From positions 1 to 9,702 of the forward strand of contig CAKQVW010000089.1 of the NCBI GenBank assembly GCA_934277865.1: a stretch of DNA of 9,702 bases. The letters are read 5' to 3'. How positions within the stretch are numbered: the stretch's first letter is position 1; the number at the start of each line of letters is the position of its first letter. The position numbers and the translations under genes are program-made. The notes beneath the pieces were generated by a model, which saw nothing but the letters and a program-made list of their open reading frames with translations, was not told the DNA's origin and did not search any database. Of this stretch, positions 1 through 5,475 are shown one piece after another. This DNA is from an uncultured Pseudobdellovibrionaceae bacterium. Lineage in GTDB: Bacteria; Bdellovibrionota; Bdellovibrionia; Bdellovibrionales; JAMPXM01.

Positions 1-89
1 GGAGTGACGGGCGGTTGATAAGCGAATGCGGAGCTAGCGACTCCAAGAAGCGCCATAGCGGGAAGAGTGGTGCGCAGTGAGAGTTTCAT
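1..89 (-). CDS. Exported protein, N-terminal fragment only
   Basis: On the minus strand an ATG at 89 opens a frame that runs off the left window edge after 29 codons. The residues read MKLSLRTTLPAMALLGVASS, then AFAYQPPVT. This is a typical Sec signal peptide: a Lys/Arg n-region, a hydrophobic core and an AxA cleavage site (AFA before YQPP), so the mature protein is exported to the periplasm or beyond. The start is supported by an AGGAG Shine-Dalgarno at 103-99, nine bases before the ATG, and by a sigma-70-like promoter further upstream. The rest of the gene is outside the window, so its function cannot be stated. It lies on the same strand as the exchanger gene that ends at 243, but the 153-bp gap and its own promoter suggest independent transcription. 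Confidence 0.75.
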   Translation of the reverse strand, partial: MKLSLRTTLPAMALLGVASSAFAYQPPVT

Positions 90-130
90 CCGGAGATTCT
101 CCTAATTATAGAATTGTATGTGCGACCGGA

Positions 131-159
131 AGTATAAGGCCGCGAGGCATGAATTTCTA
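131..159 (-). promoter_or_regulatory. Sigma-70-type promoter of the exported-protein gene
   Basis: Read on the minus strand there is a -35 box TAGAAA (159-154, 4 of 6 to TTGACA), a 17-bp spacer and a -10 box TATACT (136-131, 5 of 6). Transcription would begin near 124. That gives a leader of about 35 bases containing the AGGAG ribosome binding site before the ATG at 89. This is a motif match only. Confidence 0.45.
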
Positions 160-178
160 GGGCACGTGAAATCTCTTG

Positions 179-196
179 AATTTACAGGCGTAAATT
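179..196. repeat. Inverted repeat AATTTAC-N4-GTAAATT
   Basis: Two perfect 7-base arms (179-185 and 190-196) flank the four bases AGGC. The centre lies about 28 bp upstream of the proposed -35 box of the exported-protein gene, a typical position for an activator or repressor dyad. It could also arise by chance in this AT-richer stretch. No regulator is visible nearby. Confidence 0.4.
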
Positions 197-212
197 GTCG
201 CTTGCCGCGAGT

Positions 213-249
213 GTCAACTCAGTTGACGGTCAAGGCAGACGGTCAGGCA
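213..249. repeat. Dyad and short direct repeat at the 3' end of the exchanger gene
   Basis: GTCAACT (213-219) and AGTTGAC (221-227) form a perfect inverted repeat with one base between them. It overlaps a direct repeat: GACGGTCAAGGCA at 225-237 is followed at once by GACGGTCAGGCA at 238-249, and the second copy covers the stop codon of the minus-strand exchanger gene. In the exchanger transcript the dyad would be a small hairpin 15 bases past the stop. It is not followed by a U-run, so it is not a convincing intrinsic terminator. Confidence 0.4.
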
Positions 250-1250
250 CGAAGCGCAAGGATACTCGTGAGATAAAGAATGTAGGCTCCCACAAAGATC
301 GTGCCTTCTTTGCGGCTGACCATGCGGTCGCTCTTAAAGATAGGAAAGCAGGCGACGGCCGTCAGTGCAGCAATGGGAAGGTCGAACAATAATATCTCGC
401 GAGCGACGGCAATGCCTCCAGGGCTTGAAAGGCAAGTGAGCCCGAGAATGACAAGAATGTTGTAGGTGCTGCTGCCAATCAGGTTTCCCACGGCGACGTC
501 GCGGTCATTTTTCATGGTGGCGATGATGGTCGTCGCAAGTTCTGGAGCCGAGGTCCCAATCGCCACGATTGTGAGTCCGATGACAGCGTCGGAGATTCCA
601 TAAACACGAGCAATGGAGGTGGCCCCCGAAACCAAAAGCTCGGCGCCAAGGAGGGTCAACCCCATGCCGACAAGAAATAGCAAAATGCTCCAGGGAATTG
701 GCCAGGCGTCGGCATGCGGAATGGCGGGGTCGATCTTGGGAATGGCAGCGACACCAAACTCCTCGGCAAACTCTTTTTGAACGCTTGGGCTTTCACGCCT
801 GCTGAAACGAATAAGCGCGATGGTGTAGAATACTGCCGATAACACAAGGATCGCGCCTTCTGTTTGGCTGAGGGTACCATCCCAGGCCATCGCAATCAGC
901 GCCAGGGAGGACGCGATCATCACTGGCACGTCAAGTTTGATGCTGAGAAGCTGAATGGGGAGGGCCCGCATGGCAGCGCTCAGGCCCAAGATGAAGAGAA
1001 TGTTGATAACATTGGTACCGGCAATGTTGCCGATCGCGATAGATCCTCGGCCCTCGTTTGCCGCTTTGATGCCAACGGCGAGTTCGGGAACCGAAGTGCC
1101 AATCGATACAATCGTGAGTCCAATAATCAGCGGCTTGATGCCAAGAAGTGCGGCGAGGCGCGAAGCGCCACGCAGAAGCATCTCTGCCCCCAGAGTGATG
1201 ATAACGAGACCCGCAAGAAAGATTACGTTGGGATGAACGAAGACATTCAT
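243..1250 (-). CDS. CaCA-family Na+/Ca2+ antiporter-like membrane protein (YrbG type)
   Basis: This 335-residue inner-membrane protein has the two inverted alpha repeats that define Na+/Ca2+ exchangers. Repeat 1 covers residues 44-85 (GLTIVSIGTSVPELAVG, then GNIAGTNVINIL). Repeat 2 covers residues 225-267 (GLTIVAIGTSAPELATT, then GNLIGSSTYNIL). The Glu in each GTSxPE motif (E56, E237) is the conserved cation-binding residue of the family. About ten hydrophobic segments are seen, with a hydrophilic loop at 150-185 between the two halves. Length matches bacterial YrbG/CaxA-like proteins. It probably exports Ca2+ (or another cation) using the Na+ or H+ gradient; ion specificity cannot be read from sequence. 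The ATG lies 14 bp after the stop of the universal stress protein gene, with only a poor Shine-Dalgarno (GAGAA-like), so co-transcription and coupled translation are likely. Confidence 0.9.
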   Translation of the reverse strand: MNVFVHPNVIFLAGLVIITLGAEMLLRGASRLAALLGIKPLIIGLTIVSIGTSVPELAVGIKAANEGRGSIAIGNIAGTNVINILFILGLSAAMRALPIQLLSIKLDVPVMIASSLALIAMAWDGTLSQTEGAILVLSAVFYTIALIRFSRRESPSVQKEFAEEFGVAAIPKIDPAIPHADAWPIPWSILLFLVGMGLTLLGAELLVSGATSIARVYGISDAVIGLTIVAIGTSAPELATTIIATMKNDRDVAVGNLIGSSTYNILVILGLTCLSSPGGIAVAREILLFDLPIAALTAVACFPIFKSDRMVSRKEGTIFVGAYILYLTSILALRA

Positions 1251-1264
1251 TTCGCGAGAGTTCT

Positions 1265-2170
1265 CTATTCCAATCTAAGACTTAAAAAAGGACGCTTGGT
1301 CCGAGCCAAAAGACGCCGTGTCGTCGACCCGAGGAACAGCGCTCGGGCCCTCGAGCGTTTTGCACTGATCGTGATAATTCCCCAGGCTTTGCGTGCATCG
1401 GCGAAATCCGAAATGGTCTTCTCCAGCGGTCGCTTGCCGTTTTCTGTGTCGAGGGCCGCGACTGAGGCCGAGACCCCTTCTTTTTTAAGGGCCAGCCGCA
1501 GAGCTTTGAGCGCGGGTGTTGGATTTGGCTGGCGAATATCATCCTCGTGAAAAGGGCCGGCGAATCTTCTCGGCATGGCGTAGACCATGTCCAATTTTGC
1601 GCCGGAGGCCAGGCAGAGCCGAGCGATCCAGCGGAGTTCTTTTGGCGTGGGAGGAGCCTCGACGTCGACCGCAACCACCAGGCGTGGCTGCGTGCTGAAA
1701 TCCGTCGTGTTGAGATGTGGCTTGATCACCAAGACTGACAGCTTGGAGGTGAGCGCGGCTGTTTCCGAAAAGCTTCCCAAGATCCACTGTGGAAGCCCAC
1801 TGCGATCGTTGCTAGCAACCACGAGAAGCTCACGATCTTCGCGTCGTCCAAAGCGGGAGACATGTTCAACCAGCGATTCATTGTCCGCGCTCTCGGCGTG
1901 AAGCACTTTGGCGTCCACAAACTCGATGCGATTTCGACAAATTTCATGAAGTGTTTGCATGGCCTCTTTGGCGATTTTGGATTTGCTTTCGCGGTACCAC
2001 GCTGCCGGCATCGCATAAAGTGAGGCATGTAGAACGGACACGAGAGTCGAATCTCCAATCACTCGGCCCTTCTGCAGAAGGTGGACGATCTCGCAGAATC
2101 GTTCGAAACTCTTTCCTTTTTCTGAAATCGGATCAATGGCAATCAACGCTGAATTGGATTTTGCTTTCAT
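1265..2170 (-). CDS. Tandem universal stress protein (two UspA domains)
   Basis: This 301-residue soluble cytoplasmic protein is built of two UspA-like halves. Domain 1 (about 1-152) ends in VVASNDRSGLPQWILGSFSE and then LTSKLSVLVIKP, matching the ATP-loop/GS segment and last strand of Usp domains. Domain 2 (about 160-301) begins LVVAVDVEAPPTPKELRWIA and ends ITISAKRSRARALFLGSTTR followed by KRPFLSLRL. The usual G-2X-G-9X-G(S/T) nucleotide motif is degenerate in both halves, so ATP binding is uncertain. Such proteins are linked to stress survival and metabolic arrest, often beside transporters. Here the gene sits just upstream of a cation exchanger in a probable two-gene operon. No strong Shine-Dalgarno precedes the ATG at 2170. 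A weak -10-like TAGCAT (2182-2177) would give an almost leaderless message, so the promoter is uncertain. Confidence 0.8.
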   Translation of the reverse strand: MKAKSNSALIAIDPISEKGKSFERFCEIVHLLQKGRVIGDSTLVSVLHASLYAMPAAWYRESKSKIAKEAMQTLHEICRNRIEFVDAKVLHAESADNESLVEHVSRFGRREDRELLVVASNDRSGLPQWILGSFSETAALTSKLSVLVIKPHLNTTDFSTQPRLVVAVDVEAPPTPKELRWIARLCLASGAKLDMVYAMPRRFAGPFHEDDIRQPNPTPALKALRLALKKEGVSASVAALDTENGKRPLEKTISDFADARKAWGIITISAKRSRARALFLGSTTRRLLARTKRPFLSLRLE

Positions 2171-2230
2171 GCCAAAATGCTAGCCCGTGGCAAACAAGCG
2201 GAACAAGTGGCGCTGCATAATTCCTGTCAG

Positions 2231-2271
2231 GCTAATTTCGTTTATGGGTGAGATAAATGCTTTGAATTAGC
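2231..2271. repeat. Inverted repeat in the divergent intergenic region 2171-2305
   Basis: The 135 bp between the minus-strand stress-protein gene and the plus-strand protease gene contain GCTAATT (2231-2237) and its exact reverse complement AATTAGC (2265-2271), 27 bases apart. Nested inside are TTTAT (2241-2245) and ATAAA (2253-2257). This is the AT-richest part of the gap and could be an operator or a hairpin. I could not assign a convincing -35/-10 pair to either flanking gene, and nothing else is recognisable in the gap. Confidence 0.35.
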
Positions 2272-2305
2272 TATCAGCAGGGCCGTGGCCCATGATGCGT
2301 CTTCT

Positions 2306-3088
2306 ATGAATTTTGTTGCGCTTCTTTTTTTCTTTCTGCTCGCTGGTCACCAAGTGCACGCCGATCAGGTGTCGTTTGTCAGAGAGCACGACAAATTGAA
2401 GCAGCTTTTTCAGCCGGTCACGGAGGCTCTTGGTAAAACCTTTGAAGTCGTGATCGATGAAGAAGTCTACGAAGCGGCCGGGGCCGAATTTGATGGTCAG
2501 ATCTACCGCGTGCGTGTTTCCCGGGGCCTCTTACGAAGCCCGAAGCTCGATCTCGACACGTTTCGCATGATCCTCTGCCATGAGGTCGGACATTTGTTTG
2601 CAGGCGCTCCTCGTCGAAATCTTCCGCCCGAGTGGGACGGAGTCATAGCGACAGATGGGCGAAGCTTGCTCAGCAGCGAAGGTCAGTCAGACTACTACGC
2701 GGCCAGAGGGTGTTTTCAGATGATGAGTCGTAACACCATTTCGCCACCGCTGAACGACGTGCCGCTGTCGATTCGTGAAAAGTGTGAAACAGCCTGGGGC
2801 GAAAGACCGCCGCAAGTTGAGATGTGCCTGCGCTCAGCGCGTGCGGCGAAAAACTTCTTGCGATTGACCTTTGATTTTCCCATCGACTTTGACCGTCCGG
2901 ATCTGAGCCATGCGGGTGCGCTGATTCGCGATTCCTATCCGGCCCGCCAATGTCGACTCGATACCTTTGTGCAAGCCGCACTTTGTACAGATGCCCCTCA
3001 GCTGGTGTGGGCGGCGTTTGATGCGGGGAAATCCAATTGCCGCACAAATCCGGAAGCGCAGCGCCCAAACTGTTGGTACGTGGAGTAG
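2306..3088 (+). CDS. Secreted HEXXH zinc metalloprotease-like protein
   Basis: From the ATG at 2306 this is a 260-residue protein with a signal peptide (MNFVALLFFFLLAGHQVHA, cut before DQ). A HEVGH motif at residues 92-96 supplies the zinc-binding histidines and catalytic Glu. EGQSDYYA at 125-132 supplies likely third-ligand acidic residues (E125 or D129). This is a gluzincin layout reminiscent of M48-type peptidases. Eight or so Cys occur after the motif (including KC, MC, QC, LC, NC and a C-terminal NCWYVE), suggesting disulfides in an exported enzyme. The substrate is unknown. A GTG at 2285 in the same frame would add MAHDASS before the signal peptide; I prefer 2306 because it gives a clean n-region, though neither start has a strong Shine-Dalgarno. 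No terminator follows; transcription would run antisense into the tRNA gene 31 bp downstream. Confidence 0.7.
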   Translation: MNFVALLFFFLLAGHQVHADQVSFVREHDKLKQLFQPVTEALGKTFEVVIDEEVYEAAGAEFDGQIYRVRVSRGLLRSPKLDLDTFRMILCHEVGHLFAGAPRRNLPPEWDGVIATDGRSLLSSEGQSDYYAARGCFQMMSRNTISPPLNDVPLSIREKCETAWGERPPQVEMCLRSARAAKNFLRLTFDFPIDFDRPDLSHAGALIRDSYPARQCRLDTFVQAALCTDAPQLVWAAFDAGKSNCRTNPEAQRPNCWYVE

Positions 3089-3119
3089 CCGATCTATTGC
3101 GTATGATTCGAGTATGAGA

Positions 3120-3206
3120 TGGTGGCCCCGGGGAGAATCGAACTCCCACGCCCTTGCGGGCACTGGATTTTGAGTCCAGCGCGTCTACCAATTCCACCAC
3201 AGGGCC
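3120..3206 (-). tRNA. tRNA-Leu, anticodon CAA (reads UUG)
   Basis: The reverse complement folds as a complete class II tRNA of 87 bases. The acceptor GGCCCTG pairs with CGGGGCC (one T-G wobble), followed by discriminator A and an encoded CCA (plus-strand TGG at 3120-3122). The D-arm holds GGTAGAC. The anticodon stem CTGGA/TCCAG encloses the loop CTCAAAA, giving anticodon CAA. A long variable arm has stem GCCC/GGGC with loop GCAA, as expected for tRNA-Leu. The T-arm is GGGAG, TTCGATT, CTCCC. It stands alone, with its own promoter about 17 bp upstream, and faces the protease gene. No intrinsic terminator is visible within the 31 bp beyond its 3' end. Confidence 0.97.
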
Positions 3207-3222
3207 ATTTGAGTAGAACGTG

Positions 3223-3251
3223 AAGATAGGGCCTCTTTCGTTTGATCTCAA
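3223..3251 (-). promoter_or_regulatory. Sigma-70 promoter of tRNA-Leu
   Basis: On the minus strand TTGAGA (3251-3246, 5 of 6 to TTGACA) is separated by exactly 17 bases from TATCTT (3228-3223, 4 of 6 to TATAAT). Initiation near 3216 would leave a leader of about ten bases before the mature tRNA 5' end at 3206, normal for a single tRNA gene. Confidence 0.65.
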
Positions 3252-3252
3252 G

Positions 3253-3291
3253 CAGTTCTTTCAAGCTTGTCGAGAAGAGCGACAGTTCTTT
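3253..3291. repeat. Direct repeat CAGTTCTTT, 30 bp apart, upstream of the tRNA promoter
   Basis: CAGTTCTTT occurs at 3253-3261 and again at 3283-3291, a start-to-start distance of 30 bp (about three helical turns). The first copy begins two bases upstream of the tRNA -35 box. Between them are the palindrome CAAGCTTG (3262-3269) and a small dyad TGTCG/CGACA (3268-3272, 3280-3284). The position fits an upstream activator site for the stable-RNA promoter, but no protein can be named. Confidence 0.4.
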
Positions 3292-3304
3292 GATAGAAAC
3301 CAAG

Positions 3305-3393
3305 GGGCGCCGATGAGGCGCCCAGGATGTGCCCTTTTTTGACGTGATGAAAAACTTTGCAAGGCCGCTCGGGCCCGCTCGAACTCCAGCGGC
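3305..3393. repeat. Two GC-rich inverted repeats upstream of the sigma-54 promoter
   Basis: GGGCGCC (3305-3311) and GGCGCCC (3317-3323) are perfect arms around GATGA. GCCGCT (3364-3369) and AGCGGC (3388-3393) enclose GGGCCC. Relative to the predicted beta-barrel transcript start near 3462 they centre at about -148 and -84, where sigma-54 enhancer-binding proteins or DNA-bending proteins usually bind. A T6 run (3335-3340) lies 11 bases past the first dyad, too far for a standard terminator. No open reading frame here looks coding, and I recognise no known RNA family. Confidence 0.4.
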
Positions 3394-3435
3394 AATAGGA
3401 CGTGTGGCGACGAGGTTTGCGCCTGTGACACGCGG

Positions 3436-3450
3436 TGGCACATGACTTGC
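3436..3450 (+). promoter_or_regulatory. Sigma-54 (RpoN) -24/-12 promoter of the beta-barrel gene
   Basis: TGGCAC, five bases (ATGAC), then TTGC matches the sigma-54 consensus TGGCAC-N5-TTGC at every specified base. The key GG (3437-3438) and GC (3449-3450) are exactly ten bases apart. The start point would fall near 3462, giving a leader of about 47 bases ending in a strong Shine-Dalgarno. No good sigma-70 promoter was found in the same gap. If real, transcription needs an AAA+ enhancer-binding activator, which is not encoded in this window. Confidence 0.65.
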
Positions 3451-3456
3451 CTGTTG

Positions 3457-3493
3457 GAGGGCGTACCCCAATTACGCCTCGTTTATTTCGAGG
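3457..3493 (+). promoter_or_regulatory. Leader with two overlapping, mutually exclusive hairpins
   Basis: GGCGTA (3460-3465) and TACGCC (3473-3478) can pair around CCCCAAT, extended by GAG (3457-3459, offset by one bulged G) with CTC if transcribed. CCTCG (3477-3481) and CGAGG (3489-3493) can pair around TTTATTT. Both need CC at 3477-3478, so the full stems exclude each other. The second hairpin ends one base before the Shine-Dalgarno at 3495. If transcription starts near 3462, the 5' strand of the first hairpin is partly lost and only the second is complete in the RNA. Confidence 0.35.
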
Positions 3494-3508
3494 TGGAAGG
3501 AGATTGTG

Positions 3509-4657
3509 ATGAAAACCTTCATGCGCGCCACGATTATGCAGTTGGCTGTGCTCATGACGATCGCAGGAGCTGCCCACGCGCAGACTCAGACGAAGCGTCT
3601 TGTGCAGATTGATGACTCGACTGGCGAGCTTGTCGAAGTCACACCTTCGGAAACCAATGCCGCTCTGCAAACGCAGCCTGGTATTGTCATTCTGAACAAC
3701 CAAAAGGCGACTCAGACCTCAAGCCAGATGTCGAATCAGGCGGCGATCCAAGATCAGCCGACCAATGTGATCGAAGATTCGCCTCTCCAGATGTCAGCGG
3801 CCGAGCGCCGTCGTCGCGACCGTCAGGCTCTCGAGCTTCAGACGGAGCAAAAAATTGTCGAGAAACTGGAAGAGTCTCGTATGGAAGACGAACGCGCGCG
3901 TAGCGAGCGTCTTTTTGGAAACGGATTCTCCGGTCAGCCGCAACCAGCACCTGCTCCGCAGGCGGTTCAGGTGATCCAGGCTCCGGCACCTGTTCAGGTT
4001 GTCGAAGTGCCAGCTCCAAAAGAAGAGCCGAAAGTGGACGTGAAACAAGAAGTCCGCGCGGCACTTGAAGAGTTGAAGCCCAAAGAGACGCCGAAGCAGA
4101 CGTCGTATTACGTGCAGGGTCTTGTCGGGATCGGGAACTATCCAGACGCGATCAACGTTCGTGGAAACGTGGCAACGGGATTCTCGTTTGGTCTGGTGAC
4201 ACCAGAGCGGTTTGTTGCAGAAGGGACATTTCAATATTCGGAATACGATATCGAAGACATGCAGGCGGGATATGCTTACGGATATCCTCCTTTCAAGACT
4301 TTGAATCAGTACAACTTCCAAGCGGCCATCAAGTATCAAATCTTGGGAGGAAAGATTCGTCCCGTGATTGGTGCGATCGCCGGCTACACCTACCGAACGT
4401 ATGAAGAACAGCAGTACTACTACATGGGTAACTTGAAAAACGTTTCGACGAATGCGTTCGACGTCGGTGCGTTGGCTGGTCTCGACATTCAGCTGACAGA
4501 TTCCTTTGCTCTTGGTTTCGATCTTCGTTGGATGAAGAACATCGCGTATCGCGAAAACTCGGACTTCCAACAATCGTTCGTTTACCCGCGCGCAGGGAAG
4601 TCGGTGGAAGAGCTGAACTACTACCTCGGATCGCTTTCGGGTAAGTTCACTTTCTAA
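3509..4657 (+). CDS. Outer-membrane beta-barrel protein with long periplasmic N-terminal region
   Basis: This 382-residue exported protein has a signal peptide at 1-24 (MKTFMRATIMQLAVLMTIAG, then AAHA, cut before QTQTK). Residues 25-198 are low-complexity: Gln/Asn/Thr-rich, then a charged, probably coiled-coil helix at about 95-135 (SAAERRRRDRQALELQTEQK onward), then a Pro/Val/Ala/Gln linker. From 199 (SYYVQGLVGIGNYP) to the end, alternating hydrophobic/aromatic strands give about eight strands, ending in SLSGKFTF with the terminal Phe typical of BAM substrates. It resembles OmpA/OmpX-size barrels with the linker in front rather than behind. GGAAGGAG (3495-3502) is six bases before the ATG at 3509; the GTG at 3506 is too close to it. 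It is probably driven by the sigma-54 promoter and ends in an intrinsic terminator, so it is monocistronic. A structural or envelope-spanning role is likely; transport is not shown. Confidence 0.8.
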   Translation: MKTFMRATIMQLAVLMTIAGAAHAQTQTKRLVQIDDSTGELVEVTPSETNAALQTQPGIVILNNQKATQTSSQMSNQAAIQDQPTNVIEDSPLQMSAAERRRRDRQALELQTEQKIVEKLEESRMEDERARSERLFGNGFSGQPQPAPAPQAVQVIQAPAPVQVVEVPAPKEEPKVDVKQEVRAALEELKPKETPKQTSYYVQGLVGIGNYPDAINVRGNVATGFSFGLVTPERFVAEGTFQYSEYDIEDMQAGYAYGYPPFKTLNQYNFQAAIKYQILGGKIRPVIGAIAGYTYRTYEEQQYYYMGNLKNVSTNAFDVGALAGLDIQLTDSFALGFDLRWMKNIAYRENSDFQQSFVYPRAGKSVEELNYYLGSLSGKFTF

Positions 4658-4677
4658 GTTCACTCAAATAAAGTCTG

Positions 4678-4714
4678 AAAGCCCGTGAACCGAAGTGGTT
4701 GCACGGGCTTTTTT
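4678..4714 (+). terminator. Intrinsic terminator of the beta-barrel gene
   Basis: AAAGCCCGTG (4678-4687) pairs with CACGGGCTTT (4702-4711), and AACC (4688-4691) continues the stem with GGTT (4697-4700). There is one bulged G (4701), the loop is GAAGT, and the stem runs into a T6 tract ending at 4714. It lies 20 bp after the stop codon at 4657. This is a strong, textbook terminator. Confidence 0.92.
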
Positions 4715-4755
4715 ATTTGGCGTTCTTTGGCCCGGCGGCACATACTCAATTTGAT

Positions 4756-5475
4756 ATGAAGAAGTTCAGTCTCTCAATCTTGGCCTCCGGCTTTTTTTTG
4801 ATAGCGGAATTCAGCCTCGCTCAAGGTGCGGCCGCGCCAGCGCCCACACTGTCACCAGCGCCAACACCTGCGTCCACACCAGCCTCGCCGCCGCAAGAGC
4901 GTGCGATTTCCATCACGCGTGTGGTCGGCGAGGCCGGCGGAAAGATTGTGACTTCGCGCGAGGTGCGCATCAATGAGGCGGTTGGGCTGACCTTGGCCAA
5001 TGTCACTGGCACCAAGAAAATCACCGCGGTGGCGGACCCTGGTTTTCCACAACTTGTGCTGCGAGTTCTCGACGAGTGGACCGTCTATTTAGAAGCTGGC
5101 GAGATCGGAACCAAGCCGGTCGACAAATCCGAATCGGCCAAGCTCGCCAAATCGGTGATGGACACCTGGCGCGGACAAGCCGATTGGGAACGCCTCGAGC
5201 CAGCGGCTCACGAGGTCCGTGAGATCGTCGAACGCAAGCTAGTTGTTCAGGCGCTTGAGCGGTTGAAGAGCGATGCTTCAATGGTCAACGTCTCCGATGC
5301 GGAGGCGCTTCAGTACTACAAAAAAAATCGCCTGCGGTTTGGCAACATGCCGTTTGAAAATTTCAAAGACAATATCAAGGCGGCTTTGGTCAAAGCGCAA
5401 ACCGAGCGTCGCATCATGGAATGGCGCTCGGTGCTTCGTCGCAAATATCGAGTTCGCAACTTTGTTGGGGCGTGA
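4756..5475 (+). CDS. SurA_N-like periplasmic protein lacking a parvulin domain
   Basis: This 239-residue protein has a signal peptide at 1-22 (MKKFSLSILASGFFLIAEFS then LA, cut before QG). It has no lipobox Cys. An Ala/Pro/Thr/Ser linker at 25-48 is followed by ITRVVGEAGGKIVTSREVRI (about 53-72), which resembles the first strand of SurA/PpiD N-domains (VNGxxIxxSEV). The helical part ends VSDAEALQYYKKNRLRFG (179-196) and FENFKDNIKAAL (200-211), then MEWRSVLRRKYRVR, the way SurA_N chaperone domains end. No peptidyl-prolyl isomerase (rotamase) domain is present. A chaperone-like role in the periplasm is inferred, plausibly for envelope proteins such as the neighbouring barrel. A TTG 57 bases upstream is in frame but lies inside the terminator. 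No clear Shine-Dalgarno precedes 4756. Its stop overlaps the next start by one base. Confidence 0.65.
   Translation: MKKFSLSILASGFFLIAEFSLAQGAAAPAPTLSPAPTPASTPASPPQERAISITRVVGEAGGKIVTSREVRINEAVGLTLANVTGTKKITAVADPGFPQLVLRVLDEWTVYLEAGEIGTKPVDKSESAKLAKSVMDTWRGQADWERLEPAAHEVREIVERKLVVQALERLKSDASMVNVSDAEALQYYKKNRLRFGNMPFENFKDNIKAALVKAQTERRIMEWRSVLRRKYRVRNFVGA

Noticed and set aside
105..110. Perfect TATAAT on the minus strand upstream of the exported-protein gene
   Set aside because: Its start point would fall on or after the AGGAG ribosome binding site, and it has no good -35 box. The TATACT at 136-131 fits better.
864..1550. Plus-strand frames opposite the exchanger and stress-protein genes
   Set aside because: They are charged, low-similarity translations opposite clear conserved proteins, as expected from shadows of the coding strand.
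3305..3340. Hairpin plus T6 run as an intrinsic terminator
   Set aside because: Eleven bases separate the stem from the T-run, and no transcript is known to need ending there on the plus strand.
3248..3703. Minus-strand frame of about 150 codons across the gap and the start of the barrel gene
   Set aside because: It is antisense to a well-supported gene, covers the promoter region and has no protein family signature or start signal.
4699..4755. In-frame TTG that would lengthen the SurA-like protein by 19 residues
   Set aside because: The TTG lies inside the intrinsic terminator of the upstream gene and would bury the signal peptide; the ATG at 4756 starts a clean signal peptide.
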